Of a stretch of DNA of 64,000 bases, positions 52,402-61,252 are shown one piece after another. The translations under genes and the position numbers were made by a program. Location: positions 187,187 to 251,186 of the forward strand of contig NZ_LMUH01000001.1 of NCBI RefSeq assembly GCF_009766105.1. The letters are read 5' to 3'. The stretch is from Granulicella sp. S156. Its GTDB lineage: Bacteria > Acidobacteriota > Terriglobia > Terriglobales > Acidobacteriaceae. Under the pieces are notes generated by a model. It had not been told where the DNA came from. It saw only the letters and a list, made by a program, of their open reading frames with translations, and searched no databases. Positions within the stretch are counted from its first letter, which is position 1; each line of letters begins with the position of its first letter.

Positions 52402-53538
52402 CTACGCCGGCAAACTATGCAACAACAAACTCTTCACCGTCTCCGTCCACTCTTCCAACTCACTTAGCGGAACACACTCACGCTCACTATGTGCTGTCTC
52501 CATATCACCGGGACCAATCACAACAACGTCCTCAGCGAGCGCCGCAAAGCGTGTTGCCTCCGAGCCGAAGGAGATCCCTGTCTCCGCCCGGCCAAGCATA
52601 CGACTGAGCGCAGCCCCAAGCCGAGAAGCCGAGTGATTCGCAAAGCCCGCATCCGCACGTAGTAAACGCACATCAATCCGGCACTGTGGGTGCAGGCTTG
52701 CAACCTCTGCCGCCAACTGCTGAACGACCTGACCGCCGTGCCGCGGATCTTCTCCCGGCACCGGACGCCACTCCACGAGAAAGTTGCACTCCCCCGCCAC
52801 GATATTCTTCGCCGTTCCGCCGCCCACAACGCCAACATTGAAGGTGGTATACGGCGGGCTGAAAAGCGCATCGCATACCTTCTCGCCTGTCTGTTGCCAT
52901 TGCTCCAGCTTGACGATAATCTGCGCGGCTGTGCTGATGGCAGAGACTCCCTTATCCGGAAACGCGCTGTGTGCCTCTCGTCCCACAACACGCACCTCAG
53001 CCAGACCGTACCCCTTGCCCGCAGTAGCAGGCCGCAGCGAAGTCGGCTCACAGACGATCACACGCCGCGGCCGGATAGCGCCGCTCGCTACCAGCCGCGT
53101 TGCGCCGATACATCCAATCTCCTCTTCTGCGGTAAAGGCGAAGGCCACCGGCGTATGCAGCGTCTCCACATCTACCTGCAGCGCCGCAGAAAGCAGACCT
53201 GCAAGCGAACCCTTCACATCGCAGGAACCGCAACCGTGCAACTGACCGTCTACCTCAACGAGCTGGGTAGCGGCTGCCCATTCTCTGCGAAAGGGCACGG
53301 TGTCGGTATGGCATACGAAGAGCAGCTCTACCTCTGGCAAGTGATCGCGAAACCTATGCGGCACAGCCAGCATGTTGGCCTTCTCAAGACCATCCGCGGC
53401 GATATAGGGCAGACGCTGCGTGTACCACCCTCGTGGCTCCAGAAGCTCCGCAATCGCATCCAGCAACGGGCCATTAGAGACGGACGAGACACTCGGAATC
53501 GCCACCAGTGTGCGCAGGATCTCAGCTGCGGCTTGCAT
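52402..53538 (-). CDS. M20 family amidohydrolase (ArgE-like) in the hut cluster
   Basis: A 378-residue zinc hydrolase of the M20 (acetylornithine deacetylase/succinyl-diaminopimelate) family. The first metal His is in LLFVCHTDTVPF, the bridging Asp in GCGSCDVKGSLAG, the catalytic Glu in FAFTAEEEIGC, and the further metal Glu in VIVCEPTSL. A dimerisation domain with AHSAFPDKG follows. It starts three bases after hutI and so belongs to the hut pathway. Since no HutG is seen, hydrolysis of N-formylglutamate to glutamate and formate is its most likely job; an acetylornithine role is the alternative. Confidence 0.82.
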   Translation of the reverse strand: MQAAAEILRTLVAIPSVSSVSNGPLLDAIAELLEPRGWYTQRLPYIAADGLEKANMLAVPHRFRDHLPEVELLFVCHTDTVPFRREWAAATQLVEVDGQLHGCGSCDVKGSLAGLLSAALQVDVETLHTPVAFAFTAEEEIGCIGATRLVASGAIRPRRVIVCEPTSLRPATAGKGYGLAEVRVVGREAHSAFPDKGVSAISTAAQIIVKLEQWQQTGEKVCDALFSPPYTTFNVGVVGGGTAKNIVAGECNFLVEWRPVPGEDPRHGGQVVQQLAAEVASLHPQCRIDVRLLRADAGFANHSASRLGAALSRMLGRAETGISFGSEATRFAALAEDVVVIGPGDMETAHSERECVPLSELEEWTETVKSLLLHSLPA

Positions 53539-53541
53539 ACT

Positions 53542-54837
53542 CTAGATCACCTCACAGCCATCGACGAAGACCCGCGGACGCGCGGGCGTCGCCAGAAAAT
53601 ACGCAAGCTCCCGGTAGTCTTCGCACTCGTGGATGACGAAGTCCGCACGCTTACCCGGTTCAAGAGAGCCCACCTCATCCGCCATATCCAGACTAGCGGC
53701 GGCGTTGATCGTCGAAGCAACGATAGCTTCCGAAGGCAGCATGCGCAGATATAACGCAGCCAGCGCGATGATAAAAGGCATCGAGGCTGTAGGCGACGAC
53801 CCAGGATTGAAGTCCGATGCGATGACCGGCGCTAGACCGGCCGCAATCATCGCGCGTGCATCGGGATACTCTGTTCGGCTGAGCGCAAAGACCGACGCGG
53901 GCAGAAGCACAGGCTGCACCCCTGCCGCGCGCAGGGCTTCGATTCCCTCCGCGTCGGTGCATTCCAAATGGTCTGCGGTCTTCGCTCCTAACTCCGCTGC
54001 CAGCTTTGCGCCACCATCTACGCGGAACTGTTCAACATGCATGCGAAGCCCCAGGCCACTTTGCTTTGCCTGCTGCAGTATCCTCCGCGCCTCATCAACC
54101 GTAAAGGCATGCTCGTCGCAGAACACATCGCAGTATCGCGCGAGACCGTTCCTGGATACCTCCGGAATAAGCTGCTCCGTAATCATGGCGATGTAGCCTT
54201 CGCGATCTTCGCGAAACTCTGCCGGAACGATATGAGCCGCCAGCAGCGTGGGCACAATACGCAGCGGCATCAACTCCTGCAGGGAGCGCAAGACGTTCAG
54301 GATCTTCAACTCCGATTGCTCCGTCAGCCCGTATCCGGACTTCGCCTCGATCGTGGTTGTGCCGCCGCGGAGAAACCACTCCGCATGACGCCGCGCCGCG
54401 CCTAACAACTCCTCTTCACTGGCTCTGCGCGTGTGTTCGAGCGTTGAGGCGATACCGCCGCCGCTTGCAGCGATCTCCTGATACGTGCGCCCTGCAATCC
54501 GCTGCTCGAAGTCGCCGATACGATTGCCGCCAAAGACCAGATGCGTATGCGCATCGACGAACCCCGGCAAAACTGCCCGTCCGCCGGCATCGATCACTTC
54601 GACATCCCGAGGTAGCAGAGACTGAAGATCTCTATAAAAGCCGACAGCCGCCACGCGACCCTCTTTGAGGAACATTGCCGCATCGCGAAGCAGGCCCAAC
54701 TCCTGCAGCTCAGCGCCGGCTCGCGGCCTGGCCGGCCCGGCAAGCGTCAGCAACTGCCCGCAGTTGACCACGATAGAAGCCTGGGACCGAACTCGCACGC
54801 CTGAGTGTACCGCTCCCTCTGCTGCATCCAAAGTCAC
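53542..54837 (-). CDS. hutI: Imidazolonepropionase HutI
   Basis: About 431 residues, an amidohydrolase that opens the imidazolone ring to N-formimino-glutamate. Metal-binding HTH lies in PGFVDAHTHLVFGGNR, KSGYGL follows, and the later His and Asp are in GLRMHVEQF and VIASDFNPGSSPT. The start is uncertain: the GTG at 54837 has GGAAG upstream, and another GTG at 54798 would make a 418-residue protein closer to the usual length. It is the first gene of the hut run and is divergent from the RND operon. Confidence 0.9.
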   Translation of the reverse strand: MTLDAAEGAVHSGVRVRSQASIVVNCGQLLTLAGPARPRAGAELQELGLLRDAAMFLKEGRVAAVGFYRDLQSLLPRDVEVIDAGGRAVLPGFVDAHTHLVFGGNRIGDFEQRIAGRTYQEIAASGGGIASTLEHTRRASEEELLGAARRHAEWFLRGGTTTIEAKSGYGLTEQSELKILNVLRSLQELMPLRIVPTLLAAHIVPAEFREDREGYIAMITEQLIPEVSRNGLARYCDVFCDEHAFTVDEARRILQQAKQSGLGLRMHVEQFRVDGGAKLAAELGAKTADHLECTDAEGIEALRAAGVQPVLLPASVFALSRTEYPDARAMIAAGLAPVIASDFNPGSSPTASMPFIIALAALYLRMLPSEAIVASTINAAASLDMADEVGSLEPGKRADFVIHECEDYRELAYFLATPARPRVFVDGCEVI

Positions 54838-55188
54838 TTGCTTCCATCCATCAACGCCACCCACTGCGCGCGATATTCGCACTACTCAAAACTTCCGCAC
54901 GTTAGGAAAGTGTCTTTTTACGGCAGAGCCCAACAGCTGGAAATCGCCGTAGCCAGAAGAAGAAGTTCGCGATCGGCAAACATCGCACATTTCAGGGCAA
55001 GAACCGTCAAATTCTAACGATTGATATAAAAACTGGGCGATCGACAGTGTTTTTTTGAATCGACTATTCATGTCAGCACGTCTGAATCCAGACCGCTATG
55101 TTCTATGTTAGACATACACGCATGTGTCTTTTTGCCCAAGCAAGCGTCGAGAGGCAAAGAACTTCGAGAGCTTCCTGGAGATAAGTGA
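54838..55188. promoter_or_regulatory. Divergent intergenic region, hutI and RND operon
   Basis: About 350 bp without a convincing gene. It must contain promoters for hutI (left) and the efflux operon (right). At 55110-55129 AGACATACACGCATGTGTCT is an inverted repeat, with a second overlapping one just to the left (ATGT-TAG-ACAT at 55105-55115), about 60-80 bp before the adaptor's start. A TetR- or MarR-like operator is possible. Confidence 0.4.
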
Positions 55189-56442
55189 ATGAACGAGCAA
55201 CATAAACGTGTAGCTGAGACAAGTGTCCTCAACCGAGTGCAGTACGCTTGCACAGCCGGCATGCTCCTCCTAAGTGCAGGCATGCTCTCAGGCTGCGAGA
55301 AGAAGGCCGCACCTGCCGGACCTCCGCCAGCTTTGCCAGTCACGGTCGTCGAAATCCAGCCTACCGATGTAGCGCTCACGAACGAATGGGTGGGAACGCT
55401 GGACGGATATGTGAACGCCCAAATCCAGCCCCAGGCTAACGGCTATCTGATCAAGCAGAACTATAAAGAAGGTGCACAGGTCTCCAAGGGGCAAGTTCTC
55501 TTCGAGATCGATCCACGTCCGTTCCAAGCCTCACTGGATCAGGCTAAGGGTCAGCTGGACCAGGCCAAGGGTCAAGTACTGCAGGCGCAGGCGCAAGTCG
55601 GGTTAGCGCAGATCAATGTCAATCGCGACACGCCGCTGGCACAGGCCCATGCGATTGCACAGAGCCAGCTCGATACCGAGACCCAGACACTGGCCCAAGA
55701 TGCCGCCAGTGTGAAATCGGCGCAGGCATCCGTCGCCGCGACTGAGGCTGCCGTTGCCACTGCAAAACTGAATCTCGGTTTCACGCAGGTGCGTTCGCTT
55801 ATCACCGGCGTTGCAGGACTTGCGACAACGCAGGTCGGCAGCCTCGTCAACACCCAGACTTCCCTTACCTCTGTCTCGCAACTCAACCCGATCAAGGTCT
55901 ACTTCTCGATCAGCGATGCCGAGTACCTGAGCCTCTCGCAGCGCGCCCATCAAGGCAAGGGTGACGACTTCCTGCAGAGCGCGGCCGCAGTTCCCCTTAC
56001 ACTTTCGCTCTCAAACGGCCAGGATTATCCGCTCAAGGGACATATCGTCTTTGTCGATCGCCAGATGAACGCCCAAACCGGCGCAATCCGTATCGCTGCA
56101 GCTTTCCCGAACCCCAACAACCTTTTGCGCCCTGGACAGTTTGGACGCGTCAAGGCTGCCACCGAAATGCGCCATGGAGCTCTTCTCGTTCCTCAGGTCG
56201 CCATACAGGATCTACAGGGACTCCATCAGGTCTATGTAGCCACAAACGGCAAGGCTCATCTCACGACTGTCGAGCTAGGTTCGCAGATCGGTACCAATTG
56301 GCTTGTCGAGAGTGGCATCGAGCCAGGCGCACAGGTGATTACAGACAACCTACAGAAACTCGGCGAAGGTGCTCCCGTCTCTCCACACCGCGGCCCTGCG
56401 ATCGCCCCAACCGATGCAGGCAACAACTCGGCTGGGAGGTAG
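55189..56442 (+). CDS. RND efflux periplasmic adaptor lipoprotein (AcrA-like)
   Basis: A 417-residue membrane-fusion protein. The lipobox is AGMLSGC, so it is a lipoprotein. The lipoyl half-motifs are IQPQANGYLIKQNYKEGAQVSKGQ and the region after the coiled coil (~QVRSLITGVAGL); the coiled coil is Gln/Ala-rich between about 105 and 200. A beta-barrel and membrane-proximal domain follow (GAIRIAAAFPNPNNLLRPGQFGRV). GGAG lies eight bases upstream of the ATG. First gene of a complete tripartite pump operon. Confidence 0.92.
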   Translation: MNEQHKRVAETSVLNRVQYACTAGMLLLSAGMLSGCEKKAAPAGPPPALPVTVVEIQPTDVALTNEWVGTLDGYVNAQIQPQANGYLIKQNYKEGAQVSKGQVLFEIDPRPFQASLDQAKGQLDQAKGQVLQAQAQVGLAQINVNRDTPLAQAHAIAQSQLDTETQTLAQDAASVKSAQASVAATEAAVATAKLNLGFTQVRSLITGVAGLATTQVGSLVNTQTSLTSVSQLNPIKVYFSISDAEYLSLSQRAHQGKGDDFLQSAAAVPLTLSLSNGQDYPLKGHIVFVDRQMNAQTGAIRIAAAFPNPNNLLRPGQFGRVKAATEMRHGALLVPQVAIQDLQGLHQVYVATNGKAHLTTVELGSQIGTNWLVESGIEPGAQVITDNLQKLGEGAPVSPHRGPAIAPTDAGNNSAGR

Positions 56443-56445
56443 TCC

Positions 56446-59400
56446 ATGTCAAAGTATTTCATCCGCCATCCCATCGTTGCGATCGTTATCGCTATTCTGA
56501 CGGTCATTGTAGGCACAGTAACGCTGTTTACCCTGCCTACCGCGCAGTTTCCCGATATCGTTCCGACCGAGGTCCTGGTCACTGCCACCTATCCCGGCGC
56601 CGACGCCAAGACGCTCACCCAGGCCGTTGCGACTCCGATCGAGCAGCAGATGAACGGCGTCGACAACATGATCTACATGGACTCCGTCAGCGCTAACAAT
56701 GGCGTAGTTCAGCTCTTCGTCGACTTTGACGTCAAGACCGATCCAAACATCGATCAGGTCCTCGCCCAGCTTCGTGTCGATCAAGCCCAGTCTCAGCTGC
56801 CGTCCCAGGTCACTACGGCCGGACTCACGGTTCAAAAGGCCCTGACTTCTCCTCTCATGCTCGTCGCGGTCAATTCGCCCGGCGGCAAGCTAAGTCAGGA
56901 CTTCCTAACCAACTACGCGATCATCAACATTCAGGACCAGATCGCACGTGTCAAGGGTGTCTCACGCGTGCAGGTCTTCGGCGGCCAGTATGCCCTCCGC
57001 GTTTGGGTTCAACCTGACAAGCTCGCGCAACTCGGCGTAACTGCCACCGACGTCATTAACGCCATCCAGGTCCAGAACAACGTCAATCCCGCCGGTCAGA
57101 TTGGCGCCGAGCCCATTCCAAAGGGCCAGCAGTTCACCTATACCGTCCGCACGCAAGGCCGCCTGATTACGCCTGAGGATTTCGGCAACATCATTCTTCG
57201 TGCAAACGCCGACGGCTCTATCCTGCACCTCAAAGACGTCGCCCGTATTGAACTTGGAGATCAAGCCTACGGCATCTCTGCCCGCTACAATCAGGCTCCC
57301 TCGGGCGTTATGGCCATCTACCAGCTCCCCGGGTCCAATGCTGTACAAACTGCTGCTGGCGTCAACGAACGCATGAAGGAACTCTCTGCCACCTTCCCCG
57401 CCGGCATCAGCTACGACGTCCCCCTGGATACCACCAAAGCTGTGACCGCTGGTATTCGAGAGATCGTCATCACGCTTCTTGAGGCGCTCGCTCTCGTCGT
57501 TATCGTCGTCTTCATCTTTCTACAGGGCTGGCGAGCCACTCTCATTCCGCTGCTCGCGGTTCCGGTCTCTCTCATCGGAACCTTCATCATCTTCCCGGCA
57601 CTCGGATTCTCGATCAATACGCTGTCCTTGTTTGGTCTGGTACTCGCCATCGGCCTCGTCGTTGATGATGCGATCATCGTTGTTGAAGCCGTAGAACACC
57701 ATATCGATGAAGGCCTGGACCCCACGGCCGCAACCGAAAAGGCCATGGAAGAGGTCGGCGGACCGGTCGTCGCGATTGCACTCATCCTTGCTGCCGTTTT
57801 CATCCCGACTGCTTTTATCCCTGGTATTACCGGCCGCTTGTATCAGCAGTTCGCTGTGACTATCGCCATCTCCGTTCTCATCTCGGCCTTCAACGCCCTC
57901 ACCCTTTCGCCTGCACTCTCAGCACTTCTGCTCAAGCCTAAGAGCAAAGAAGCCAAGAAAGGCCTCCTCGCTCGCGGCTTTGGTCTCTTCAATAAATACT
58001 TTGGCCGCACCACAGAGAGCTTCGTCAGCACCTCCAACATCCTCATCCACAAATCCACGCTTGCGATGCTCGGCATTGCGCTGATCGGCGTCCTGGGCTT
58101 CTTCCTGGGTACCAGCCTTCCCAGCGGATTCCTCCCAACCGAGGATCAGGGTTACATGTTCCTCGCCTTGCAGCTTCCCGATGGCGCTTCCGCTCAGCGC
58201 ACCGACGCCGCGGAGCAGAAGATCACCGCTGCCCTACTTAAGACTCCTGGCGTCAAGGGCGTTATCGCCGTCAACGACTTCTCGCTTCTCACCCAGGTTC
58301 AAAGCACCAACGCCGGGTTCTTCTTCGTCTCCCTCAACCCGTGGGAGGAACGCAAGAGCAAAGAAGAACAGCTCGAGTACATCCAGGGCCATTTGCAGCA
58401 ACAACTCTCGCAGGACCCCGATGGTATCGCCTTCGCATTCCCACCACCCTCCATCCCCGGTATCGGAACCTCGGGTGGTGTCACCATGGTTCTCGAAGAC
58501 CGCTCTGGCTCGGATGATCCCACCACTCTAACCAAGAATGTATTTGCCTTCCTCGGAGCGTTGAAACAACGTCCGGAGATCGGTGCTGCGGTCCCGTCCT
58601 ACGAACCTGCCGTACCCCAGCTCTATGCCAACGTAGACCAGGAAAAAGCGCTGCAGCAGCAGGTCCAGCTTTCGGATGTCTACAACACCATGTCCACCTT
58701 CATGGGTGGATATCTCGTCAACTACTTCAATAGGTTTGGCCGCCAATGGCAGACCTATGTCGAAGCTGAGGGGACCTCCCGCACAGACATTAAAAACATC
58801 AACCAGTTCTATGTCCGCAGTGCCAATGGCGGCCAGGTCCCACTCTCTTCCCTCGTTACCGTGAAGCAGACGACCGGCCCTGAGTTCATCTACCGCTTCA
58901 ATGAGTTCAATGCGGCGCAGATCAACATCACTGGTGCTCCCGGCTACAGTTCGGGCCAGATCCGAGCTGCGCTTGAAGATACCTTTGCGAAGACGATGCC
59001 TGCGGGCAGCGGCTACGACTATTCCGGCATGTCCTATCAGGAGCAGCAGGCTGCAAAGGGCGTGCCCTCCTGGGCAGTGTTCGCACTCTCCCTGCTCTTC
59101 GTCTTCCTCATCCTTGCGGCGCTCTATTCAAGCTGGACCCTGCCCTTCAGTGTCCTCCTCAGTACTCCCGTAGCAATTCTCGGTGCGTACGTTGCACTCC
59201 ACGTCCGGTCGCTTGAAAACGATATCTTCGCAACCATCGGTCTGGTCATGCTGATTGGCCTTTCGGCCAAGAACGCCATCCTCATCGTTGAGTTCGCAAA
59301 GACGAACTACGAAAGCGGTCAGAGCATCTCGGAAGCCGCCCTTGCAGCAGCTCGCCTTCGCTTCCGACCCATCGTCATGACGGCATTAGCCTTCATCGTC

Positions 59401-59670
59401 GGATGCCTCCCACTCTGGACTGCGAGCGGAGCAGGCGGCGCCTCTCGCCGCATCCTCGGCACCGTTGTTGTTGGAGGGATGTTCCTCTCCACCGCCATTG
59501 GTCTCATCTTCATCCCGGTCACGTTTTCCGTAGTCGAATACCTCTCACACCGCTTCGCTAGAGGTGGCAAAGGTACGACGATGGACTCGAAAGCTGACTT
59601 CGACCCGGTCGCCGCCGGCAAAGCTGCTGGTGGCGGACCGCAGACCCCGACCCAGGGAGGTCACGCATGA
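56446..59670 (+). CDS. RND multidrug efflux permease (AcrB-like, HAE-1 type)
   Basis: A 1074-residue inner-membrane proton-driven pump. N-terminus FIRHPIVAIVIAILTVIVGT, porter domain IEQQMNGVDNMIYMDS, and the central helix block LFGLVLAIGLVVDDAIIVVEAVEHH, whose paired Asp residues carry the proton. Helix NIFATIGLVMLIGLSAKNAILIVEFAK supplies the family Lys in the second half. It starts three bases after the adaptor stop and its stop overlaps the outer membrane factor gene. Substrate range cannot be predicted; acidobacteria carry several such pumps. Confidence 0.95.
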   Translation: MSKYFIRHPIVAIVIAILTVIVGTVTLFTLPTAQFPDIVPTEVLVTATYPGADAKTLTQAVATPIEQQMNGVDNMIYMDSVSANNGVVQLFVDFDVKTDPNIDQVLAQLRVDQAQSQLPSQVTTAGLTVQKALTSPLMLVAVNSPGGKLSQDFLTNYAIINIQDQIARVKGVSRVQVFGGQYALRVWVQPDKLAQLGVTATDVINAIQVQNNVNPAGQIGAEPIPKGQQFTYTVRTQGRLITPEDFGNIILRANADGSILHLKDVARIELGDQAYGISARYNQAPSGVMAIYQLPGSNAVQTAAGVNERMKELSATFPAGISYDVPLDTTKAVTAGIREIVITLLEALALVVIVVFIFLQGWRATLIPLLAVPVSLIGTFIIFPALGFSINTLSLFGLVLAIGLVVDDAIIVVEAVEHHIDEGLDPTAATEKAMEEVGGPVVAIALILAAVFIPTAFIPGITGRLYQQFAVTIAISVLISAFNALTLSPALSALLLKPKSKEAKKGLLARGFGLFNKYFGRTTESFVSTSNILIHKSTLAMLGIALIGVLGFFLGTSLPSGFLPTEDQGYMFLALQLPDGASAQRTDAAEQKITAALLKTPGVKGVIAVNDFSLLTQVQSTNAGFFFVSLNPWEERKSKEEQLEYIQGHLQQQLSQDPDGIAFAFPPPSIPGIGTSGGVTMVLEDRSGSDDPTTLTKNVFAFLGALKQRPEIGAAVPSYEPAVPQLYANVDQEKALQQQVQLSDVYNTMSTFMGGYLVNYFNRFGRQWQTYVEAEGTSRTDIKNINQFYVRSANGGQVPLSSLVTVKQTTGPEFIYRFNEFNAAQINITGAPGYSSGQIRAALEDTFAKTMPAGSGYDYSGMSYQEQQAAKGVPSWAVFALSLLFVFLILAALYSSWTLPFSVLLSTPVAILGAYVALHVRSLENDIFATIGLVMLIGLSAKNAILIVEFAKTNYESGQSISEAALAAARLRFRPIVMTALAFIVGCLPLWTASGAGGASRRILGTVVVGGMFLSTAIGLIFIPVTFSVVEYLSHRFARGGKGTTMDSKADFDPVAAGKAAGGGPQTPTQGGHA

Positions 59671-61124
59671 GGAACTCTTCGATGTGGCTCAAACGCACCT
59701 ACGGAATTGCAGTCGGAGGAGTGCTTGTAAGCGCTCTTGCCGGCTGCAACGTTGGACCGAAGTACAAACAGCCTAATTTTCCTTCACCGCCCGCATTTCG
59801 CGGAGCAGACGAAGCAGCTGTGAGCAGCGCGGAACAGAACTCCCTTGGCGATCAACAGTGGTCTCAGGTCTTCCAGGAGCCCGAGCTTCAAGCCCTGATC
59901 AAAACCGCGCTCGCGAATAACTACGACGTCCGCATCGCGATTCAGCACATCCTTGAGCAGCAAGCGCAGGTACAGGTCACACGCTCACAGCAGTTCCCAA
60001 CTCTCAGCTTCGGTGGCACAGGCATTGGCGCAGGCATCCCGGCGTTGAACAGCATAGGCAACAACAGCAACAATTCTAATAGCTCACTTTCTCTCAGCAG
60101 CCCTCTTGCCGAAGGCGATTTTAGCCTCAACGCTGCGTGGACCCCGGACTTCTGGGGCCTCTATCGCAAGCAGACCGAAGCCGCCCGAGATCAGCTCCTG
60201 TCCCAAACGTGGGCGCAGCGCGCCGTTCGTATGACCCTCGTCCAGAATGTTGCGACTACCTACATCGAGCTCCGCGCGCTTGATCGCCAGCTCGAGATCA
60301 CCAAACAGACCCTGGCCGCCCGTCAAGATTCTCTGAAACTCACAGAGACACTGGAGCAAGGTGGCTCCTCACCACTCTCAGACGTGCGTCAGGCCGAACA
60401 ACTCCTTTACACCGCGACGTCTCAGATTCCTCAACTCGAACAACAGATCCAGCAGCAGGAGAACGCTCTCACACTCTTGCTGGGCGCGAACCCTGGCCCC
60501 ATAGGTCATACTGATCCCAACGCCCTCACTCCTCCGCCTCAGGATCTTCCCACCGGCCTTCCCTCGCAGCTTCTGGCGCGCCGGCCTGACATTCAGGAGG
60601 CCGAAGCACAGCTCAAAGAGGCAAATGCCAACGTAGGCATCGCGCGCGCGCAATTCTTCCCACAGCTTGCTCTAAGCGCCTCCGCTGGATTCGGTAGCGA
60701 CTCATTCTCTACCCTCTTCAACAGCAGTTCTCGAACGATCTATGCGATCGGCTCCCTGACCCAACCCATCTTCGAAGGCGGCAAGCTCCGCGGTCAATTG
60801 AATCTCTCCAAGGCGACCGAAGAGGAGATGCTCCTGAGCTATGAGAAGACCATTACAGGAGCTCTTCACGACGTCTCGAACGCCCTCATCGCTCTCAAGA
60901 AACAGCGCGCCTACCGCGAGCAGCAGGAGAAACTCGTCGCCGCCGCACAGGATGCAACTCGCCTCGCCAGGATGCGCTATCAGGGCGGCGCAACCTCTTA
61001 TCTTGAGGTCCTGACAAATGACTCCACCCTCTTCTCAGCGCAACTGAATCTCGTTACAGCACAGCAGGGAGAAGCCCTGGCGCTCGTTCAGCTCTACAGT
61101 GCCCTCGGCGGTGGCTGGCAGTAG
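59667..61124 (+). CDS. RND outer membrane factor (OprM/NodT-like lipoprotein)
   Basis: A 485-residue outer-membrane channel of the NodT family. Lipobox VSALAGC gives a lipid anchor, followed by GPKYKQPNFPSPPAF. The two efflux repeats appear as LQALIKTALANNYDVRIAIQHI and LARRPDIQEAEAQLKEANANVGIARAQFFPQL. Its ATG lies inside the pump gene's stop (ATGA). It completes the operon. It is a different subfamily from the two TolC paralogues at 8-11 kb. Confidence 0.93.
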   Translation: MRNSSMWLKRTYGIAVGGVLVSALAGCNVGPKYKQPNFPSPPAFRGADEAAVSSAEQNSLGDQQWSQVFQEPELQALIKTALANNYDVRIAIQHILEQQAQVQVTRSQQFPTLSFGGTGIGAGIPALNSIGNNSNNSNSSLSLSSPLAEGDFSLNAAWTPDFWGLYRKQTEAARDQLLSQTWAQRAVRMTLVQNVATTYIELRALDRQLEITKQTLAARQDSLKLTETLEQGGSSPLSDVRQAEQLLYTATSQIPQLEQQIQQQENALTLLLGANPGPIGHTDPNALTPPPQDLPTGLPSQLLARRPDIQEAEAQLKEANANVGIARAQFFPQLALSASAGFGSDSFSTLFNSSSRTIYAIGSLTQPIFEGGKLRGQLNLSKATEEEMLLSYEKTITGALHDVSNALIALKKQRAYREQQEKLVAAAQDATRLARMRYQGGATSYLEVLTNDSTLFSAQLNLVTAQQGEALALVQLYSALGGGWQ

Positions 61125-61157
61125 TCATCGTTGTTCAGCGATCAATCTGAGGTACTT

Positions 61158-61224
61158 GAACTTGCAACAAGTCATACCCCATAAGCCGTTTTGGCATGGG
61201 TGGGTAACGACTTGTTGCAAGTTC
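61158..61224. terminator. Long palindromic hairpin between convergent genes
   Basis: GAACTTGCAACAAGTC (61158-61173) and its exact complement (61209-61224) form a 16-bp stem. The inner part pairs again (ACCCCAT with ATGGGT, GCC with GGC). It lies between the efflux operon and poxB, which converge. A bidirectional terminator is likely, though no T-tract follows either side strongly; a small mobile or binding palindrome is the alternative. Confidence 0.55.
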
Positions 61225-61252
61225 CTATTTAGCAGCTCAGATCGCCTGATCG

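Noticed and set aside
61158..61224. Integron attC-like site
   Set aside because: The arms lack the RYYYAAC/GTTRRRY core and there is no integrase or cassette pattern around it.
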